Positions 1 to 6,594 are shown, counted from the stretch's first letter. The stretch: 11,677 bases of DNA from Thermoplasmata archaeon (GCA_021823085.1 JAKAPG010000029.1:1-11677), one strand, 5' to 3'. Made by a program: numbers and translations. Notes: generated by a model not told the origin, from the letters alone.

Positions 1-529
1 CGAGCGTCACTCCGACTCGATCGGCGGCCGCCACCCGGTCCAGGACCTCGGCGAGCTCCTCGAACGTCCGGCCCATCGTGGTCCCCTGGCCGGCCGAGTT
101 CTCGAGCAGGGCCCGGACCCGGTACTTCGGTGTCGCCGCGATCGCGGCGTTCAGCGCGTCCGCGATTCGAGACACCCCCGCCTGCGATCCCGACCCGAGA
201 TGCGCTCCGGGGTGGAAGATCAGGGCGTCCACGCCGAGGAGTTCCGCGCGATCGAGCTCGTCTCGGAACGCTCTCTCCGACTGTGCCCGTCGTCGGTCCT
301 CCGGCTGGGCGAGGTTGAGGAGGTAGCCGTGATGCACGGCGGTCGCTCGCAGATGGTGCGCGACGACCGCCGCACGGAATCCGGCGGCGGCCTCGGGAGG
401 AATCGGGGGCCCGTTCCACATCTGGGGGCTCTTCGCGAAGATCTGCAGGGATTCGCAACCGATTCGCTCCGCTTCGGATGCCGCGACGTCGAGGCCCCCG
501 GCGATCCCTAGGTGCGCTCCCAGGTACAC
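1..529 (-). CDS. nfo: Endonuclease IV (AP endonuclease family 2), 3' part missing
   Basis: This is the first 176 codons of a deoxyribonuclease IV, which cuts DNA 5' of abasic sites in base-excision repair. The reading frame is open to the left edge, so the C-terminal third or more is outside the window. The protein starts VYLGAHLGIAGGLDVAA, matching the family's opening TIM-barrel strand and helix. QIFAKSPQMW (residues 29-38), HHGYLLNLAQP (66-76), FHPGAHLG (105-112) and LLENSAGQG (141-149) follow in family order. H66, H106 and E143 correspond to metal ligands of E. coli Nfo (H69, H109, E145). The later ligands (D179 onward in E. coli) lie beyond the edge. The GTG start at 529 was chosen because homology begins there and an AT-rich element (about 554-563) sits 29 bp upstream, which fits a leaderless mRNA. 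The frame is open further upstream, but that stretch runs into the preceding gene and does not look like Nfo. E. coli Nfo is about 285 residues. Confidence 0.93.
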   Translation of the reverse strand, partial: MYLGAHLGIAGGLDVAASEAERIGCESLQIFAKSPQMWNGPPIPPEAAAGFRAAVVAHHLRATAVHHGYLLNLAQPEDRRRAQSERAFRDELDRAELLGVDALIFHPGAHLGSGSQAGVSRIADALNAAIAATPKYRVRALLENSAGQGTTMGRTFEELAEVLDRVAAADRVGVTL

Positions 530-553
530 ACGGTCCCGACCGACGAGGGTCGG

Positions 554-563
554 GATATTGTTT
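554..563 (-). promoter_or_regulatory. TATA-like element for nfo
   Basis: On the minus strand this reads AAACAATATC, an AT-rich patch in GC-rich surroundings. It is centred about 29 bp upstream of the GTG at 529 and lies just past the stop of the preceding gene (570). The spacing fits an archaeal TATA box with transcription starting at or within a few bases of the start codon. The match to the consensus is moderate. Confidence 0.4.
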
Positions 564-569
564 GCCGAC

Positions 570-1316
570 TCACGCCGGTGGGGCTGTCGAAGGCTCGGGC
601 CCAGGAACGACCCCGGGGGCCGGAAGGGTGGGTCGGGCCACGGCGACGAGGATCGGCGCGAGGATCGCGAGGACCGGCACGGCCGCGAGGAGATACGGAA
701 TGTCGGGCAACGGGTGGACGAGGCCCGCGAACGGGCCGACCAGGACGGCCAGCAGGATCGCGTAGAGAACACCCCCCGCTAGGTAGGCCGCCGAGCGGAA
801 GGAGCTCGAAGCGAGGAAGAGGCCGATCGCGATCCCGACCGCACCGACCCACCCCAGCCAGAAACCGAGGACTCCGGCGTAGGCGCCGACCGGGCTCGCC
901 GACTCCACGCACGAGAGCGCGCTCGAGTAGGAACCCTGGACACAGGCCTCGATCGACGCCGCTCCTCCGAACACGACCGCGGCGGCCACCGCGATCAGGA
1001 TGAGCCCGCTCGATCCGATGAGGCAGAGGACGGAGGCACCCCAGTACCCCGGCCGGGCCCGGCGGAGCACCGAGTACGCCCATCGGTAGCAGAAGAGCGA
1101 TACGAGGGTCAGGGCGCTCCCGGCGAGGAGGGATGGGCCCGTGAACTGAATCGGCGACGAAGCGAAGACGAAGAATCCGCCCGGGTTGTACTTTGCAAGA
1201 GCGACGAAGAGGAGCGGTAGGGCGAACACGACCAGACCCCCGACGGCCCCGAAGATCCCGCCCGCATTGAGCCACTGGGTGCCTCGCTTCCACGCAGGGT
1301 GCACGGGGTACGCCAT
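570..1316 (-). CDS. Six-helix integral membrane protein, function unknown
   Basis: This 248-residue protein is not one I recognise. Six hydrophobic segments are visible at about 18-41, 60-80, 93-117, 146-169, 174-199 and 206-227, with a short N-terminus and a Pro-rich C-terminal tail (about 229-248) that is probably cytoplasmic or disordered. The loop between helices 3 and 4 carries two cysteines (C125 and C136) eleven residues apart; if that loop is extracytoplasmic they could form a disulfide. The topology loosely recalls small archaeal multi-pass proteins of unknown function, but I saw no diagnostic motif, no charged residues arranged for transport and no catalytic signature. The ATG at 1316 is supported by a TATA-like element about 29 bp upstream. 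The gene lies between the 5S rRNA gene and nfo, each with its own putative promoter, so the context suggests no shared function. Confidence 0.8.
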   Translation of the reverse strand: MAYPVHPAWKRGTQWLNAGGIFGAVGGLVVFALPLLFVALAKYNPGGFFVFASSPIQFTGPSLLAGSALTLVSLFCYRWAYSVLRRARPGYWGASVLCLIGSSGLILIAVAAAVVFGGAASIEACVQGSYSSALSCVESASPVGAYAGVLGFWLGWVGAVGIAIGLFLASSSFRSAAYLAGGVLYAILLAVLVGPFAGLVHPLPDIPYLLAAVPVLAILAPILVAVARPTLPAPGVVPGPEPSTAPPA

Positions 1317-1341
1317 CCTTCGTCAGGAGCGGGTCCGGGAG

Positions 1342-1349
1342 TATTTGAT
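1342..1349 (-). promoter_or_regulatory. TATA-like element for the membrane protein gene
   Basis: The minus strand reads ATCAAATA, centred about 29 bp upstream of the ATG at 1316 and about 26 bp past the 3' end of the 5S rRNA gene. The spacing would give a leader of only a few nucleotides. It is one of the few AT-rich patches in this intergenic stretch. Confidence 0.5.
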
Positions 1350-1374
1350 AATCCGTCCGATGCGGAGTCCCGGA

Positions 1375-1497
1375 GGCTGACAGCTTTCCGCGGTTCCCGT
1401 AGGCTCGCGCACTTCAGTACCGCGCGGAACGCCAGTGGGCTTAACTGCCGGGTTCGGAATGGGACCGGGTGTTTCCCCACCGCTTTGGCCGTCAGCC
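1375..1497 (-). rRNA. rrf: 5S ribosomal RNA, free-standing
   Basis: The minus strand contains the conserved 5S core: GGGGAAACACCCGGTCCCAT, then TTCCGAACCCGGCAGTTAAG, with GGTACTG further on. The termini pair perfectly as helix I: GGCTGAC at the 5' end (1497-1491) with GTCAGCC at the 3' end (1381-1375), giving a gene of about 123 nt, normal for archaea. Ends are placed from this helix and may be off by one to three bases. A TATA element sits 26 bp upstream of the 5' end. There is no 16S, 23S or tRNA nearby. In Thermoplasma the three rRNA genes are likewise unlinked, which supports the lineage assignment. No T-rich terminator is evident; about 26 bp downstream lies the promoter element of the next gene. 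Confidence 0.95.
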
Positions 1498-1519
1498 GTT
1501 CGATGGGATTTGGATGTGA

Positions 1520-1526
1520 TATTTAA
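1520..1526 (-). promoter_or_regulatory. TATA box of the 5S rRNA gene
   Basis: The minus strand reads TTAAATA within GAGTTAAATATC, the best TATA-box match in the window. Its centre is 26 bp from the 5S 5' end defined by the terminal helix, the expected archaeal TBP-to-start distance. It lies about 20 bp past the stop codon of the oxidoreductase gene, so the 5S gene has its own promoter. Confidence 0.75.
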
Positions 1527-1545
1527 CTCCGGTGGAACGGGTCCG

Positions 1546-2193
1546 TCAGATTCTTTGCTCGAGGCGCATCGCGATGTTCCAGTTCTCTAGACGCATACCG
1601 CACGTGATCCACAGGACGCAGAGCGACTCCAGCAGGCGCGAGCGCTCGATGCCTCCGACGTCCACGATCGAGCTCCATCCGAAGTCCCGAAGGAGCTCGG
1701 TGACCCATGTCTTGGCGGTCGGGTCGTCCCCGCAGATGAACATGGTCGGAGGGTTCGCGAACTGCGGGCGAACCATGTGTGCGTGGCCGATGGTGTTGAA
1801 CGCCTTAACCACCTTCGCACCGGGGAGGTCCTTCTGCAGCCGGGCACCGGCGGACTCCGGCTCCGGGAGCCCCAAGGATGGGAATCCGTCCGCACGCCAC
1901 ACGAGCGGGTTCGTAGCGTCGATGACGACCTTGCCCCGGAACGCGGGCTCCCCGGCGGCCCGGACCGTCTCTGGGTTCGCCATGCCTCGCATCGCGAGCA
2001 CGATCGCCTCGGCCCACCCGGTCACGCCCTCAAGCGTTCCTTGTGCGATCGCAAGGTGTTGTTCGGCGATCCATGCCGCGAGCTGCGCTTTCGACCCTGT
2101 CCGGGTCCCCAGGCGTACCTCATCCCCCCGCGCGACGAAACCGCGCGAGAGGCTCTTCGCGACGTTTCCGCTTCCCAGAATCCCGATCCTCAT
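1546..2193 (-). CDS. NADP oxidoreductase, coenzyme F420-dependent type
   Basis: This 215-residue protein of the F420-dependent NADP reductase family would transfer hydride between NADP(H) and a partner such as coenzyme F420, in the cytoplasm. It opens with a Rossmann fold, MRIGILGSGNVA, whose GxGNV loop (residues 7-11) binds the dinucleotide. LGTRTGSK (28-35) after the second strand is where this family binds the 2'-phosphate of NADP. Further conserved blocks are KVVIDATNPL (about 81-90), AKVVKAFNTIG and PTMFICGDD. The C-terminal LLESLCVLWI and ENWNIAMRL resemble a broad bacterial and archaeal subfamily whose physiological substrate is often not established, so a strict F420 role is an inference. 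The ATG at 2193 was preferred over a possible upstream start at 2217 because the fold begins exactly there and GGAGGGTGGGAG directly precedes it. Confidence 0.85.
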   Translation of the reverse strand: MRIGILGSGNVAKSLSRGFVARGDEVRLGTRTGSKAQLAAWIAEQHLAIAQGTLEGVTGWAEAIVLAMRGMANPETVRAAGEPAFRGKVVIDATNPLVWRADGFPSLGLPEPESAGARLQKDLPGAKVVKAFNTIGHAHMVRPQFANPPTMFICGDDPTAKTWVTELLRDFGWSSIVDVGGIERSRLLESLCVLWITCGMRLENWNIAMRLEQRI

Positions 2194-2226
2194 CTCCCAC
2201 CCTCCGTCCCGACCCAAGGCGACCGC

Positions 2227-2233
2227 CTATAAC
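2227..2233. promoter_or_regulatory. TATA-like element in a divergent intergenic region
   Basis: This reads GTTATAG on the minus strand and CTATAAC on the plus strand. It is centred 37 bp upstream of the oxidoreductase ATG (2193), giving a leader of about 11 nt that contains a purine-rich Shine-Dalgarno-like stretch. It is the only AT-rich patch between the two divergent genes, so it may also serve the aminopeptidase, which would then have a leader of 40-55 nt. Confidence 0.45.
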
Positions 2234-2310
2234 CGAGAACGGGTCTCGCTGGCTCGGTCCGGCCATCGAAGGGAAGGAGCGCTTCCCCGGCGGTGGGGAC
2301 CGCTCGCGGA

Positions 2311-4773
2311 ATGTCGATGAGCGCCGAGCCCGTAATCCCCACCGTCGAAGATTACCGTCTTTTCCTTGATGTCGATTTCCGCGCAGGGACATGGGTCGGG
2401 ACGAACGAGTTCGAGGTCCGTCCCGCTCCGCCGATGCTCGACCTGCACTCGGTCGGCCTTGGAATCGACGGGATCCGCGTCGACGGGATGTCGGTCACCG
2501 TCCGACCGGACCCCAACGCGCAGAGGATTCGCGTGCCGCTGGCGACCGCTCGAGTAAGCGCCCGGATCGGAGTCCGATTCCACGGCGCGGTCGAGCCACC
2601 GGCCCTGATCGGACTCTACCGGAGCCGCTCGGGAAGCGATTACGTGCTGACGACCCAGTGCGCCGCCACCGGCGCACGTCGGATCTTCCCGTGTATCGAT
2701 CGCCCCGACCGTAAGGCCCGATTCTCCCTCACCGTCGACACCGACGCCGAGGAGGAGGTGATCGCGAACACTGCGGCGACATCGATCACGACGGTCGGGG
2801 GCCGACGTCGATGGATGTTCGCTCCGACGCCGCCGATGGCCACGTACCTGTTCTACCTCGGTATCGGGAGGTTTGAGCGGGTCCGCGATCGTTGCGGGGG
2901 CACGACGATCTCTGTCGTGACGCGCCCGGGCCGTTCCGGCTCCGGAGGGTTCTCGCTCGGTGCCGCCGTCCGTTCGCTCCGGTTCTACGAGCGGTACTAC
3001 GAGATCCCGTACCCCCTCCCGAAGCTCGACCTGATCGCGCTGGAGGAGCTTTCCTGGGGCGGGATGGAGAATTGGGGCGCGATCACGTTCCGGGAGATGC
3101 AGCTCCTGGTCGATGCGCGGACCGGAGCGGTCGATCGCCGCCGAGTCTTCTCTACGGTCGCGCACGAGATCGCCCATCAGTGGTTCGGCGATCTCGTTAC
3201 GATGCGCTGGTGGGACGACGTCTGGCTCAACGAGAGCTTCGCTACCCTGATGGGCTACGAGGCGGTCGACCGCCTCGATCCATCCCAAGGGGGCTGGGAC
3301 GAGTTTCGCGCCACGCAGACCGCGCGGGGTCTCTCGAGCGACGCGCTTGCCAGCGCGCCCGCGGTGGCACCCGCGAACAATCCTTCGGAAGCGACCGGCG
3401 AGGTCTACGATCCCGCCATCACTTACGGGAAGGGTGCGAGCGTACTTCGCATGTTGGAGACGTACCTCGGTGAGGAGACGTTCCGTCGCGGTGTCGTGCT
3501 CTACCTGAAGACGCACGCCCATGGCAACGCGCGTACGGCGGACCTGTGGGCAAGCCTCTCTCAGGCGAGCGGAGAACCGATCGCCGATATCACCGGTCCC
3601 TGGATCGAGCGCCCCGGGCATCCGGTGATCGAGGTTCGTAGGGGATCCGACGGACTCGAGCTCGCGCAACGACGCTTCCGGTTCGACCGATCCGGCGCTG
3701 CGGCGGTCTGGCCGATCCCTCTGCGGATCCGACGTGGCGCAGGTGTAGAACAATGCCGGTTCGATACCGAGCGGACTACGATCCCGGGATCGATGGACGG
3801 CGTTATCCACCTGAACCCGGACGCGAGCGGCTTTTACCGCGTACGGTACGACGATGAGCTCTACGATCGCCTCGCACGGTCGTTTTCCCGCCTCGTGGCC
3901 GCCGATCGTTGGAGCGTCCTCTCCGACCTCGGGGCGTTCGTGATCAGTGGCGACGTCCCGTTCGAGCGGTACGCTCGGTTCGTCCACCTGACGAACGATC
4001 TGACGGATGTTCCGCTCGCCGATCTGGTGCAGTCGAGCGTCGCCGGCCTTGCGGAGTGGGCGCCCGACGTCCCACTCATCACCGACCTCGCGCGGTCCGT
4101 CCTGGCCCTTCGGTTTCAGCAGATCGGGGTGAAGGCGATGCCGGGAGAGGAGGTCCGCACGAGAGTCCTGCGCGAGCACGTCGCCGACTCGCGCGTGCGG
4201 GTCGACGGACTTTTCGCCCGAGAGGTCGCGGAATTGTTCGTGGAGTGGGATCGCATCGACCCGGAGTTGCGGGGAGCTGCCGCCATCGGTCGGGCCCGTA
4301 CGGACCCTCGCCTTGCGAGCAGCGAGCTTCGCCACCGGCTCGCCCAGCACCCGCCCGACGGAGAGGCGCTCCGCATCATCGAGGGACTCGCATGGGTCGC
4401 GGATCCCGCGGAGGTGGTGCGCCTCCTCGATGATGCGCTCACCGGAGGCATCAACCGGGGCCATGCTCCTCGGGCGGTGACCGAGGCGGCTCGCAACCCG
4501 GTCGCGCGCGACGCGACCTGGCGCTGGCTCTCCCGGCACGCGGAAGAGCTCGACGTGGCCTTCCGGGGCTCCCTCTTCCTATCGGAGACGCTGCGGCTCG
4601 CGATCCCCCGGCTCGGACTGGTCCACCCGGAACCGGTCCGCACCTATTTTTCGGAGCACAGCTACCGGTTCCCGGAGGGCAAGCGCGGGATCGGCCAGGG
4701 CCTCGAGATGCTCACGATCGTCGAGAGCTTCCGCCGGCGGATGGGCGCTTCCGTGCCGCTGACCCTGAGCTGA
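2311..4773 (+). CDS. M1-family zinc aminopeptidase, tricorn-interacting factor F2/F3 type
   Basis: This cytoplasmic aminopeptidase removes N-terminal residues from peptides released by the proteasome or tricorn protease. From the ATG at 2311 it has 820 residues; Thermoplasma F3 is about 780. Visible motifs are GGMENWGAITF (250-260, the GxMEN exopeptidase motif), HEIAHQW (285-291, zinc ligands H285 and H289, catalytic E286), NESFA (third zinc ligand E308) and TYGKGAS with the transition-state tyrosine Y372. An N-terminal beta domain (about 13-200) and a helical C-terminal domain complete the usual architecture. Oddly, where F3 has FEATDAR, this protein has CAATGAR, so the substrate-binding Glu (position 118) is Ala. 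An in-frame GTG at 2293, behind the purine-rich GAAGGGAAGGAG (2268-2279), is an alternative start adding six residues. F2 and F3 cannot be told apart by eye. The 3' end overlaps the convergent thioesterase gene by 62 bp. Confidence 0.95.
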   Translation: MSMSAEPVIPTVEDYRLFLDVDFRAGTWVGTNEFEVRPAPPMLDLHSVGLGIDGIRVDGMSVTVRPDPNAQRIRVPLATARVSARIGVRFHGAVEPPALIGLYRSRSGSDYVLTTQCAATGARRIFPCIDRPDRKARFSLTVDTDAEEEVIANTAATSITTVGGRRRWMFAPTPPMATYLFYLGIGRFERVRDRCGGTTISVVTRPGRSGSGGFSLGAAVRSLRFYERYYEIPYPLPKLDLIALEELSWGGMENWGAITFREMQLLVDARTGAVDRRRVFSTVAHEIAHQWFGDLVTMRWWDDVWLNESFATLMGYEAVDRLDPSQGGWDEFRATQTARGLSSDALASAPAVAPANNPSEATGEVYDPAITYGKGASVLRMLETYLGEETFRRGVVLYLKTHAHGNARTADLWASLSQASGEPIADITGPWIERPGHPVIEVRRGSDGLELAQRRFRFDRSGAAAVWPIPLRIRRGAGVEQCRFDTERTTIPGSMDGVIHLNPDASGFYRVRYDDELYDRLARSFSRLVAADRWSVLSDLGAFVISGDVPFERYARFVHLTNDLTDVPLADLVQSSVAGLAEWAPDVPLITDLARSVLALRFQQIGVKAMPGEEVRTRVLREHVADSRVRVDGLFAREVAELFVEWDRIDPELRGAAAIGRARTDPRLASSELRHRLAQHPPDGEALRIIEGLAWVADPAEVVRLLDDALTGGINRGHAPRAVTEAARNPVARDATWRWLSRHAEELDVAFRGSLFLSETLRLAIPRLGLVHPEPVRTYFSEHSYRFPEGKRGIGQGLEMLTIVESFRRRMGASVPLTLS

Positions 4774-5221
4774 CCGGGGTCGTTTCCTTCGACCAGATGT
4801 ACCAGGTACCGTGCGCCTGGCTCAGGACCCGTCCGTTGGAGTCGCTGAGCTCCCCGCGCACGAACGCAAGGTGCCGACCGCGTCGCAGGACGTCCCCCCG
4901 GGCGACGATCTTGGTCCCGAGCCCCGTCGACCGGAGGAACTCCACGTACAGCGACGTGGTCGCGGTCGTCTCGTCGTCGCCCAGAGTGGTGATCACCGCG
5001 CCGCCCATCGCGGTATCGAGGATCGTGGCGTAGACCCCCCCGTGGACGATGCGGTTGATGTTGAGGTGCATCTCTCGGACCGTCCCGACCACGGTGCAGA
5101 ACCCCTCTCCGCTCCGCCCCGAGTCGATGGTGAAGCCGACCGAGTGGTGGAACCCCCGCATGCGGTTCGCAATCGCGAGGTTCCGCGGTGCGCGACTCGG
5201 ACGCGGCTCCGGGGTCGCCAT
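4712..5221 (-). CDS. PaaI-type hotdog-fold acyl-CoA thioesterase
   Basis: This 169-residue protein hydrolyses an acyl-CoA thioester; the natural substrate is not evident. The family core is clear: NINRIVHGGVYATILDTAMG (residues 54-72) is the PaaI motif, with H60-G61-G62 and the likely catalytic D69 at the start of the central hotdog helix, followed by TTSLYVEFLR (88-97) and a final strand ending HGTWYIW (137-143). Such proteins act as tetramers and usually end near this point. Here a Ser/Arg/Lys-rich tail of about 26 residues follows, encoded partly antisense to the aminopeptidase 3' end. The ATG at 5221 fits a leaderless start, with an AT-rich patch centred about 24 bp upstream. The same frame is open far upstream, but that stretch is antisense to the decarboxylase gene and shows no family resemblance. 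E. coli PaaI belongs to phenylacetate catabolism, yet many homologues do not. Confidence 0.9.
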   Translation of the reverse strand: MATPEPRPSRAPRNLAIANRMRGFHHSVGFTIDSGRSGEGFCTVVGTVREMHLNINRIVHGGVYATILDTAMGGAVITTLGDDETTATTSLYVEFLRSTGLGTKIVARGDVLRRGRHLAFVRGELSDSNGRVLSQAHGTWYIWSKETTPVSSGSAARKRPSAGGSSRRS

Positions 5222-5240
5222 GCCCGGGGTAGGGAACGCC

Positions 5241-5249
5241 GATGATAAG
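5241..5249. promoter_or_regulatory. AT-rich promoter element between divergent genes
   Basis: The plus strand reads GATGATAAG and the minus strand CTTATCATC. It is centred about 24 bp upstream of the thioesterase ATG (5221). On the plus strand it lies about 28 bp upstream of an in-frame GTG (5273) of the decarboxylase gene, but only 16 bp from that gene's ATG (5261). It is the only AT-rich patch in the gap. The consensus match is weak on both strands. Confidence 0.35.
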
Positions 5250-5260
5250 ACGGAGAGGGG

Positions 5261-6313
5261 ATGTGCCGCGGCGTGGCGCGCCACGGAGAGGGGCAGGCGA
5301 CCTTCGAGGCGGCTCCGAACATTGCCCTCGTGAAGTACTGGGGGATGCGCGATCCCTCGCGCGGTCTTCCCTACAACTCGTCGCTCAGCCTGACACTGGA
5401 CCGCATGCGCACGCGCACTACGGTCCGCTTCGACCCGGGCCTGGATGCAGATTACCTGGTCCTGAACCGGGAGAATATCCGCGGTCCGGCGAGGGAGGAC
5501 GCCTCCCGATTCCTCGATCACGTGCGGGAGCGGTCGGGGTTCACGAGCTATGCGGAGATCCGTACGTCGAACAACTTCCCGACGGCGAGCGGGCTCGCGA
5601 GCAGCGCGAGCGGCTTTGCGGCCCTGGCCGGTGCGGCTTCGCTCGCGTCGGGGCTCCGACTGAGCCCGCGGGCTCTCTCTCAGCTCGCGCGCCTCGGCTC
5701 CGGGAGCGCGTCGCGCTCGGTCTTCGGCGGCTTCGTCGAGTGGCGGGCGGGCCGCCGACCGGACGGGCGCGACTGCTACGCGCGTCCCCTCGTCGGCCCG
5801 CGACACTGGGCGACCTTCCGGGACATCGTGGTCCTGATCGGCGATGCGCCGACGAAAGGGGTGCGCTCGGCGGAGGCCATGCAGTCGACCGTCCGCACCA
5901 GCCCGTACTACTTCGAGCGACAGCGCGAGCTGCCGGGGCGCATCGCCCGGATGCGGCGCGCGATCGTGGACCGCGACGCGCGCGCCCTGTTCCCTTTGAT
6001 CATGGAGGAATGCGATAGCTTTCGCCGGGTCTGCGAGACGACGGTCCCATCCCTCGATTACCTGACCTCTTCGTCCCGGGCGGTCCTCGCGGAGGTTCGG
6101 TCGATGAACGATTCGGCCGGACGGTCCGTCGCAGCCTACACGCACGACGCCGGGGCCCATGTGCACGTCTTCGCCCTCGCACCCGACGCCCGCGAGGTCC
6201 GCCGACGCCTCGGACGGATCCCGGGAGTCCGACGCACCTTCGAACTCTCCGCCGGTCCGGCCGGCCACTCGATCGGACCGGCTCCCGCCATCCTGCGTGC
6301 TCACAAGCGGTGA
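5261..6313 (+). CDS. Diphosphomevalonate/phosphomevalonate decarboxylase family (GHMP superfamily)
   Basis: The family performs ATP-dependent decarboxylation of a phosphorylated mevalonate to an isoprenoid precursor, needed for archaeal lipids. The 350 residues show the family signatures in order: APNIALVKYWG (18-28), LPYNSSLSLTL (36-46), the phosphate-binding loop NNFPTASGLASSASG (104-118), GSGSASRSVFGGFVEW (146-161), TSPYYFERQ (213-221) and AYTHDAG (292-298). The decarboxylase triad Lys-Arg-Asp is present as K25, R152 and D296, which argues against a mevalonate 3-kinase, where the triad is lost. Several substrate-side residues differ from classical enzymes: KYWGK is KYWGM (M29), FHA is FRR (254-256), and DAGPN is DAGAH. 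The substrate could therefore be mevalonate 5-diphosphate, 5-phosphate or 3,5-bisphosphate, as known from different archaea. The ATG at 5261 follows GGAGAGGGG with no spacer. The GTG at 5273 fits a leaderless start better, so the first four codons are uncertain. Confidence 0.9.
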   Translation: MCRGVARHGEGQATFEAAPNIALVKYWGMRDPSRGLPYNSSLSLTLDRMRTRTTVRFDPGLDADYLVLNRENIRGPAREDASRFLDHVRERSGFTSYAEIRTSNNFPTASGLASSASGFAALAGAASLASGLRLSPRALSQLARLGSGSASRSVFGGFVEWRAGRRPDGRDCYARPLVGPRHWATFRDIVVLIGDAPTKGVRSAEAMQSTVRTSPYYFERQRELPGRIARMRRAIVDRDARALFPLIMEECDSFRRVCETTVPSLDYLTSSSRAVLAEVRSMNDSAGRSVAAYTHDAGAHVHVFALAPDAREVRRRLGRIPGVRRTFELSAGPAGHSIGPAPAILRAHKR

Positions 6314-6440
6314 GCGCGTGCCGTGCGTCCGGAGCGAGAGCCCCCTTGCCCCTGTCCCGCTCGAGGAAGCCATGCTCGCCGCACCGCACACCCTGAGCCA
6401 GATGGTCGAGAGCCGCGCCCGCCGAGCGAATCCCAACCCG

Positions 6441-6517
6441 CCGCCGACCGGCGCGGTGGCCGAATTGGGAGCCGGATCCCTATTGACAGGAACATGTGGA
6501 TCCACCGCGGTCGGCGG
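6441..6517. repeat. Imperfect inverted repeat, 10 + 6 bp stem
   Basis: CCGCCGACCG (6441-6450) is perfectly complementary to CGGTCGGCGG (6508-6517). After a 3-nt bulge on the left arm, CGGTGG (6454-6459) pairs with CCACCG (6502-6507). The enclosed 42 bases include two copies of GGATCC region sequence (6474-6479, and 6498-6503 reaching into the right arm). It is too far from the decarboxylase stop (128 bp) and lacks a T-run, so it is not a typical terminator. It could be an RNA hairpin or a remnant. Confidence 0.6.
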
Positions 6518-6560
6518 TTCCGCGGCCCGGCGAACGGCTCCCTGACGGAGCGTTTCGCGA

Positions 6561-6594
6561 CCTCTGAGAGGGAACCCCTTAGTACGCCACGTGG
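6561..6594 (+). promoter_or_regulatory. Probable promoter and operator region of the ABC operon
   Basis: A weak TATA-like TTAGTAC (6579-6585) lies 43 bp upstream of the ATPase start codon, predicting a leader of about 18 nt. Two perfect dyads flank it: CCTCT-G-AGAGG (6561-6571) upstream, and CCACGTGG (6587-6594) between the TATA element and the predicted start of transcription. Repressors in archaea commonly bind at such positions. No regulator gene is adjacent, and binding is inferred only from symmetry. Confidence 0.35.

Noticed and set aside
1299..1526. Plus-strand open frame across the 5S region
   Set aside because: It is the complement of the 5S rRNA gene and its flanks; the translated sequence has no support.
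2227..4539. Long open minus-strand frame of about 770 codons antisense to the aminopeptidase
   Set aside because: Its translation is Arg/Asp/Pro-rich with no family resemblance, while the plus strand encodes a complete M1 peptidase. Long antisense frames are expected at this GC content.
6450..6526. tRNA-like signal: an A-box match (TGGCCGAATTGG) and ends that nearly pair as an acceptor stem
   Set aside because: There is no T-loop (TTCRA) or B-box at the right place and no 5-bp anticodon stem; the pairing is explained by GC-rich inverted repeats.
6373..6545. Possible small protein (start at 6373) in the gap before the ABC operon
   Set aside because: It has no Shine-Dalgarno or TATA element at a suitable distance and no recognisable sequence, and it runs through the inverted repeat.
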